64,000 nucleotides of DNA from Cliona cf. orientalis (Eukaryota; Porifera; Demospongiae; Clionaida; Clionaidae): assembly GCA_963930775.1 (NCBI GenBank), contig OZ005690.1:12364411-12428410 (forward strand), read 5' to 3'. This document shows, one piece after another, positions 58,281-64,000 of this stretch (positions within the stretch are counted from its first letter, which is position 1; the number at the start of each line of letters is the position of its first letter). The notes below the pieces were generated by a model, which saw only the letters and a program-made list of their open reading frames with translations, was not told the origin of the DNA and did not search any database. The position numbers and the translations under genes were made by a program.

Positions 58281-60370
58281 TCATCTTGGGCGCAGAGTGA
58301 TATAGGCTACGTTTTTGTTCAGATCTAGGTCATCCACACCTTCACTCGAGGGATCTGGTGTTGCAGCAGTATTGCTGGTCGCTTGGTCATGTGACTTTCT
58401 GTATTTCTGACCGAGATAGTGACCACCGAGAAATCCGATTATTAGCATCACGGCTGATACCACAACCAATACGCAAGATACAGCTATCAGTGCATCTCTC
58501 AATTTGTCGTCATTTACTGGATCAGATACACATCCTAAACATGGGGAGAGGGAGAGAGAGAGCAAAACAGAGAAGAATAAGGTGATCATATAATGGTATT
58601 ATATGCTAGCGTAGATTCTTCCTGATAGCTAGATCATAATTACCTTCAAATCTCAATTGAGTGATATTCAGCTCTTCTTCCAAGCAAGTCATTGTATCGG
58701 CTTCGATGACCACAATTCCAGAACAACAGATAAGACTGTTGAAACCTGAATTTCTAAATTCCTTGAAATTCATGATAGTTATGGAATTTCTGATCTGAAG
58801 TATATACTGTGGACTTCCACAGGCAGTTGGTTGCAATCTTATAATATGAGTGCAGTTGACCTCCCCTGGGTCTGGTTCCCATTCTCCATTCCTCATGCAT
58901 GTTGATGAGTTGGGTCCGCTGAGTTCCAGTCCAGAGGTACAAGCAAATGTGATACTTTCTCCCTGTTGTGCTGGCTCTTCATAGCCCATAACTTGGGTAT
59001 TATTGTGAGTAAGCAATTTTGGATTCCTACACTTACCTGCATTTATTATGTGATTACACCAATCAAGGGATTACTTTTATTAATGGTGCTATATTATAAT
59101 CATAATAAATAGAAGTAAGATAATTATCAGCTAACTAATTCAGAATCAGAAGAAAGGTGACCCATTCAATATCTTTATGCAAAGATATGTATTCAGTGCA
59201 ATGATATGTAAAAACTTATCTACAATATTATATCCATCCTCCCCAATCTAGTTTATATACTCTTACTATAGTTCAGAAGGATGAATTCCGTTTGATTAGG
59301 TCGACCACAGATACCAGGCTGAGTTACAGTCACATTGTACTCTATGTTATAGAGCAGTGTCAGTTGAGCACTCATGTTTCCCGGGTATGTTATTATCATC
59401 TCTGGATCTGGGATAACGTTAATACTAGCATTCTTCAGTAGCCGTTGATAGTATTGCTGTGAAAGTGAAACTATCCATTCTAACAATAGTACGATTCTGT
59501 TGCAATTAAACTCTTCAGAATGTGATCGAATACTCAAGTTTGATATCAGTGTATCTAAAAGAAATGTAACCAGGACAGCAAATTATATTATTAACTAGCC
59601 CCATAATCACAGTGTGATTGAAAAATTTAATTGTAGGAAACCCTATAGTGCTCATTCAGCAAGTGCCCACTCCAGGGTCAGCATGAAAGTCAAGAAATCA
59701 GTATAGCAAATTAATATGTTATGCACATCTCAATACATAGGTTTAATAATAATTATTATGTGATATAATGTAACCTCCCTCCCTCATAGGATGTGAAATA
59801 AGTAATTTATTAATCATGCATGGCCTAATCATCCAAGGTGTAACACCATGAAAGTTACCTCCAGCTCCTCTGATGATTTGGATGGTGGTCGCAGCCGTGG
59901 CAGCCATGGAATTATAATATGCTTCTGCATCGATACAGGTCACTTGAACTCCATTCAGACCCTCACTCACGGGATTGATTATCATTCTAGACATCAGTGG
60001 TGTAGTGTCTTGAGCAGAGAGTCTTAAAATGGTGAAGGTGGTTGAGTTGACCACCACTGATGGAGGTGTACCATCTGGGCCTTCTGATGTAATATCAAGC
60101 TGGTAGACTGAAGCTGATCCACTCTCAATAATCACGGTGAACGTCCATCTTAGAAACATTCCTGTTACATTGCATGTCAGTTCCAACTGATCTCCTACTT
60201 GGCAGACTGGTGCCACTGCTGAAGGAGAGAGCTTAACCAATCCTATATAGTATTAGTATCATCGTGAGTCAAAGTCTTAAATTAATATGATACATTTCAC
60301 CTTTTGCAAAATTTATTGTTGGTGCAACCAGAAGAAAAATTAATAAAATGCCATGACTCAGAGACTTCAT
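58281..60370 (-). CDS. M7: divergent intact receptor with fused double-sushi exon
   Basis: Exons: signal peptide 60370-60301 (MKSLSHGILLIFLLVAPTIN); Ig-like 60242-59859 (PVCQVGDQLELTCNVTG, W in LRWTFTV, VTCIDAE); FN3-like 59554-59267 (LLLEWIVSLSQQYYQRLL, YNVTVTQPG); one 393-bp exon 59036-58644 holding both sushi-like domains, which are separate exons in every other unit; transmembrane plus tail 58534-58281 (helix ALIAVSCVLVVVSAVMLIIG; tail ends NKNVAYITLRPR). All open, phase 1, ~462 residues. VAYITL keeps the ITIM consensus although most of the tail has diverged, which argues for selection on the motif. Confidence 0.85.
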
Positions 60371-60423
60371 TTCTGGCAGAGCGCAAATAGTATTATTATG
60401 CAATCATAGAAGCTTAACAAAAG

Positions 60424-60720
60424 CTAGTGATAGTATACAAGTCCACAAACCTTCATTGTAATAATAATATCGAACTGCAAAAACTGAATGGGCAATTCCT
60501 TGTCCGTGGCGTTCAGCTTGTGTGTTTCTACACTATTAACGACCATTTCCATGTTTTCGACATTGTACGTGACCACAGAGTAGCCTGTCAATGCTACTCC
60601 ACATGTAAAATTAAATCCCTTGCTCGTGGTGTTGTGCAAACAAGAGTGTAATTCCTCCTTCGTTGTGATATTTAGTATGCAAGCACATGCATGAACCAGT
60701 ACAGGTGTCACACTGACTCC
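60424..60720 (-). pseudogene. M8: isolated 5' leader and broken signal exon
   Basis: It matches the family leader block and the start of the signal exon (MKVCGLVYYH then stop). A 2-bp change shifts frame and the copy ends ~50 bp before the M7 start codon. There are no downstream exons of its own. Its position suggests the leader could now serve M7. Confidence 0.65.
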
Positions 60721-61227
60721 TAGTTCTTATGTACGATGGCAAGTGCATGTGGATAGAAGAAATATTTATTCAAGTACAAAAATATTAAACTGTTATTCTT
60801 TTTGTCATCTGGAGTATCCTGATCCACGGAGCAGATACAATACAGATGAATGATTGTGCATGATAGAAGTTTTGACTAACTCAAAAAGTGAGTTTGTCAT
60901 CTAGAGTATCCTGACTAGATACAAACAACTATATGTACACATGTACAGTAGATACACAGTAATTGGAATATCATGTACCATTTGTATGAATTATGGAGTA
61001 GGCTCATCCCAGGTGCTAATAGCATAATTAAAATATACAATTCAATAATAAAACTTGACACTGAGAGTGGCCTGGGGATGAGGCTATGTATGGATGCAAA
61101 TATCCACCGAGCTTCCTGCTCAATAAAGAAGAACATGCATGATAATAATTATATAGAAAATCTTGACTAGCTCAAAAAGTGGCCATAATAATTTACGATA
61201 TTATCGTATGATTGTCCCTGATAGAAT
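60721..61227. other. Intergenic DNA downstream of M9
   Basis: It contains family intergenic words (gtcatctggagtatcctgat, twice in modified form) and a stretch paralogous to the DNA downstream of M3 (about 50140-50240, ctgagagtggcctggg). It lacks the SINE found there. No gene is seen. Confidence 0.55.
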
Positions 61228-62993
61228 TTATTTAGGACACAGGGTGACATAGGCTACATTATCCTTGAGCTCCAGATCCCCCTCTGGTTCATTTGAAGCA
61301 GCTGCAGTTGACGTGGACATTGTCTGTTCATGCTGAGTCAGCTTTTTCCGTCTCTGACTGAAACAGTACCCACAGACGAATCCAATAATGAACATCAACA
61401 CTGACACCACAACTGCTACACACGACACAGATATCAATGCTGAAACATTATCCTTTCCTGTTAAAGGAAGTATACCTCCCAATAATTAATGAAAATGATA
61501 ATATTGATACTCAAGAAAATCACCTTCAGTTTGGGCTTATGATGTTTCCAAAACCCATTCCCCATTCTCCAAGCATGTTGTTGTATTGGTTCTAGCAATA
61601 AGAAATCCTGAACAACACATACTTTCCTTTGTTGATTCTTTCATGGAATTACTTATGTGGAGTACATAGAGCGGATCACTACATACACTAGTCACACTTA
61701 CCGCTGGAATAAAAAAAAACAATTTTAAAAACTAGAGCAGATAATTGTGACGTTTAATGCTGACATACCGGTAGCTGGTGTTGTGGCACCAGTTGTTCTC
61801 ATTCCACCAGTACACTCTACCTCTCTGGGGTCTGGTTCCCATTCTCTATTCCCCATACATGTGGATGAGTTAGATCCGTTAAGTATCTGATAAGGAGAAC
61901 AGGCAAATGTGATATTATGTCCCTCTAGAGCTGGATCTGTATAGCCCACAACTATGGCATTGGTGAGTTCCATTGGGGTACTACACTTGACTGCAGGGAG
62001 TAAGAATAAATTTGATGTGCAATTTGTAGTCTAAGAGCTTACAATAATTCAGCAGCAGGACTTGATTTCGACTGAGCAGCTCACAGGTGCTGTGCTGAGT
62101 GATACTCACATTGTACAGTGTATTATACGATAGTTCCAACCGAACTCTCATGTTGCCAGTAAACATCACACTGCTAGGTTGTGGATTTGTGCTGATGCTG
62201 ATATTGTGTAGAAACTGTTGATAATAATCTTGTGAATTTAATAAGAGAGTCCACTCCAGAGTTACTGTTATTCCATCACTTGAAAACTGTTCTGTGCAAG
62301 ATCGAGCACTCAAATCTAAATGGAGTAGATATATAGTGGCATTAAATTCTGTTTCAAGAATATGAATTATTATCAACTTATTGCAATACTACCAGGGTCA
62401 TATTATGCAGGGGTTTGGCATATAGGATAACCTGTGATCATTCCATATATCCCTCCCCCTTCTCCCTTTAGCATGCATTGTTCAGGGATAGCAGTTTCTT
62501 ACCAAACTGGCCAGGATCAATGATTCGTATGGTGGTTGTTGCCACAGAGTCAATTGATGATATGCCTTCAAAGCAGTTCACCACAGTTCTATTTAGACCA
62601 TTGCTCACAGGACTGACTACTGTACTTGTCCTGGATACCAGTGGCAGGACATTTTGATCAGAGAGCCTTGAGAAAGTGATCACGGAGCCACTGAATATCA
62701 GTGTTTGAGATACACCACTGGTACCAGCTGATGTGACAGGTGTTGCTGTATACGACACATTCTCAGGAAAGACAGTGAACTCCCATCGGTGAACTGTCTG
62801 TGATGAGGTACATGTCAGTTCCAGCTGATCTCCTTCCTGGCAAACTGCTGCCACTGGTGAGGGAGAGATCTCAACCACTCCTGCTGGCAGCACAAAGAAT
62901 AATCATGAGCTATCCATTAAATGACATCATACAACCGACCTCTTGATTCTGGAGCTGATAATAGAAGTAAAGCTAGTGCCCACAAATCTTCAT
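61228..62993 (-). pseudogene. M9: ITIM receptor with broken signal exon and pre-TM stop
   Basis: The signal exon (62993-62940) is 54 bp instead of 67; ~10 bp are deleted after KICG and TAG follows two codons later, plus a 3-bp loss. Ig-like 62880-62503, FN3-like 62315-62043 and sushi 61990-61769 are intact. The second sushi-like exon 61703-61524 carries TAA (61539-61537) where the sisters read CAA. Transmembrane plus tail 61457-61228 is open (ends NVAYVTLCPK). The stop before the membrane exon would make a soluble product if another start is used, but the signal lesion favours a pseudogene. Confidence 0.72.
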
Positions 62994-63447
62994 TGCTCAA
63001 CTGCAAAACTGAATGGGCAATTCCTTGTCCGTGGCGTTCAGCTTATGCAGTTCTACACTATTAACGACCATTTCCTTGTTCTCGATTGGTGAGCCATTGT
63101 ACGTGACCACCTATCAGTGCTACTCTACGTGTAAAAATGAACGTGCTAGTTGTAAAATAATTCCTTGCTCGTGGTGCTGTGCAAACAAGAGTGTAATTCC
63201 TCCTTCGTTGTGGTGTTTTATAATATACAAGCACATGCACGAGTACGTATCACGCTCACGGTTCTTGGCAAGTGCATGTGCATAGAAGTACATACGTATA
63301 TTTATTCAAAACACAAAAATATTAAACTGTTATTCTTTTTGTCATCTGGAGTATCCTGATCCACAGAGCAGATACAGATGAATGATAATTAATTTTGTGC
63401 ATGATCAGAAGTTTTGACTAACTCAAAAAGTGATGTCATGAAAGGAT

Positions 63448-64000
63448 TTATTTAGGACGCAGGGTGACATAGGCTACGTTATCCTTCAGCTCCAGAGCCC
63501 CCTCTGGTTCATTTGAAGCAGCTGCAGTTGACGTGGACATTGTCTGTTCATGCTGAGTCAGCTTTTTCCGTCTCTGACTGAAACAGTGCCCACAGACGAA
63601 TCCAATAATGAACGTCAAAACTGACCCCACAACTGCTACACACGACGACGCAGATATCAATGCTGGAACATTATCTGAATTAGGCTTTCCTGTATGTTGA
63701 AGGAAGTTATTAGTTAAAGGAAATGTCAATAATGTTGATACTCAAGCAAAACACCTTCAGTTTGTGGTTGTGATGTTTCCAATTCCCATTCTCCATTCTC
63801 CAAGCATGTTGTTGCATTGGTTCTAGCAATGAGAAATCCAGAACAACACATACTTTTCTTTGTCATTGAATCATTTATGTGGAGTACATAGAGTGGATTG
63901 TTTTCACATACAACATCTGGAACTGGAATAAAACAAGTGATGATGTTTATGACAAACAAGTAATCTTGATGTTTAATGTTGACATACCTGATATTGTAAT
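63448..64000 (-). CDS. M10: ITIM receptor, 5' part outside window
   Basis: Transmembrane plus tail exon 63689-63448 (SCVAVVGSVLTFIIGFVCGH; tail ends ALELKDNVAYVTLRPK), second sushi-like exon 63922-63755 (168 bp, shorter by an in-frame loss at the SMTKKSMCCSGF loop) and the donor end of a sushi exon from 63988 onward. All visible parts are open and phase 1. The gene continues beyond the right edge, so the cluster extends further. Confidence 0.8.

Noticed and set aside
45604-64000. Direct homology of the cluster to cnidarian allorecognition genes or vertebrate ITIM receptors
   Set aside because: Only architecture and the short tyrosine motif are comparable; the domain set differs and no alignment could be run, so only analogy is claimed.

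Overview
The window is animal nuclear DNA: AT-rich, intron-containing and full of small non-autonomous transposons, with GT-AG introns and phase-1 domain exons typical of metazoan cell-surface receptors. Short introns, very frequent catgta/acatgtac words and the repeat content suggest a demosponge. That is an inference from style; no marker gene proves it.

Region 1 (1-12.4 kb) is gene-free. It holds five full or partial copies of a ~1.0 kb TTAA-flanked inverted-repeat element, about ten copies of a 340-400 bp unit whose ends read CACTAAG...CTTAGTG, a nested solo LTR, a 231 bp MITE, local segmental duplications and short hairpins. Region 2 (12.4-20.1 kb) has two ~2.5 kb long-inverted-repeat elements, each flanked by a perfect 9-bp target duplication. 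Between them lies an orphan plus-strand terminal exon (15491-15774) encoding a transmembrane segment and a cytoplasmic tail that ends in an ITIM-like motif.

Region 3 (20.4-41.7 kb) is one plus-strand gene reconstructed from the sequence ('receptor A'). It has a signal-peptide exon, four tandem near-identical Ig-like exons (one frameshifted), a stalk exon, a transmembrane exon, and a charged tail built from many tiny phase-0 exons. Its introns carry MITEs, a LINE fragment, an exon-containing tandem duplication, a 1.36 kb palindromic satellite, pogo-type transposase fragments and a nested foldback element. Region 4 (41.7-45.6 kb) is intergenic with repeats only.

Region 5 (45.6-64 kb) is a head-to-tail minus-strand cluster of ten units (called M1-M10 here, left to right). 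The ancestral gene is: signal peptide, Ig-like domain, fibronectin-III-like domain, sushi/CCP domain, second sushi-like domain, transmembrane helix, and a ~40-residue tail ending NVAYVTLRPK, which contains the ITIM consensus (V/I/L/S)xYxx(L/V/I). M5 and M7 are intact. M1 is open but lost its ITIM through a micro-inversion. M4 is intact except for one skippable exon. M2, M3, M6 and M9 carry disabling lesions. M8 is only a 5' leader. M10 runs off the window.

Reading: two arrays of putative inhibitory-type innate or allorecognition-like receptors face each other on opposite strands in a transposon-rich, actively duplicating locus. ITIM function, ligand and immune role are inferences; the domain order, phases, lesions and motifs are read directly from the sequence.
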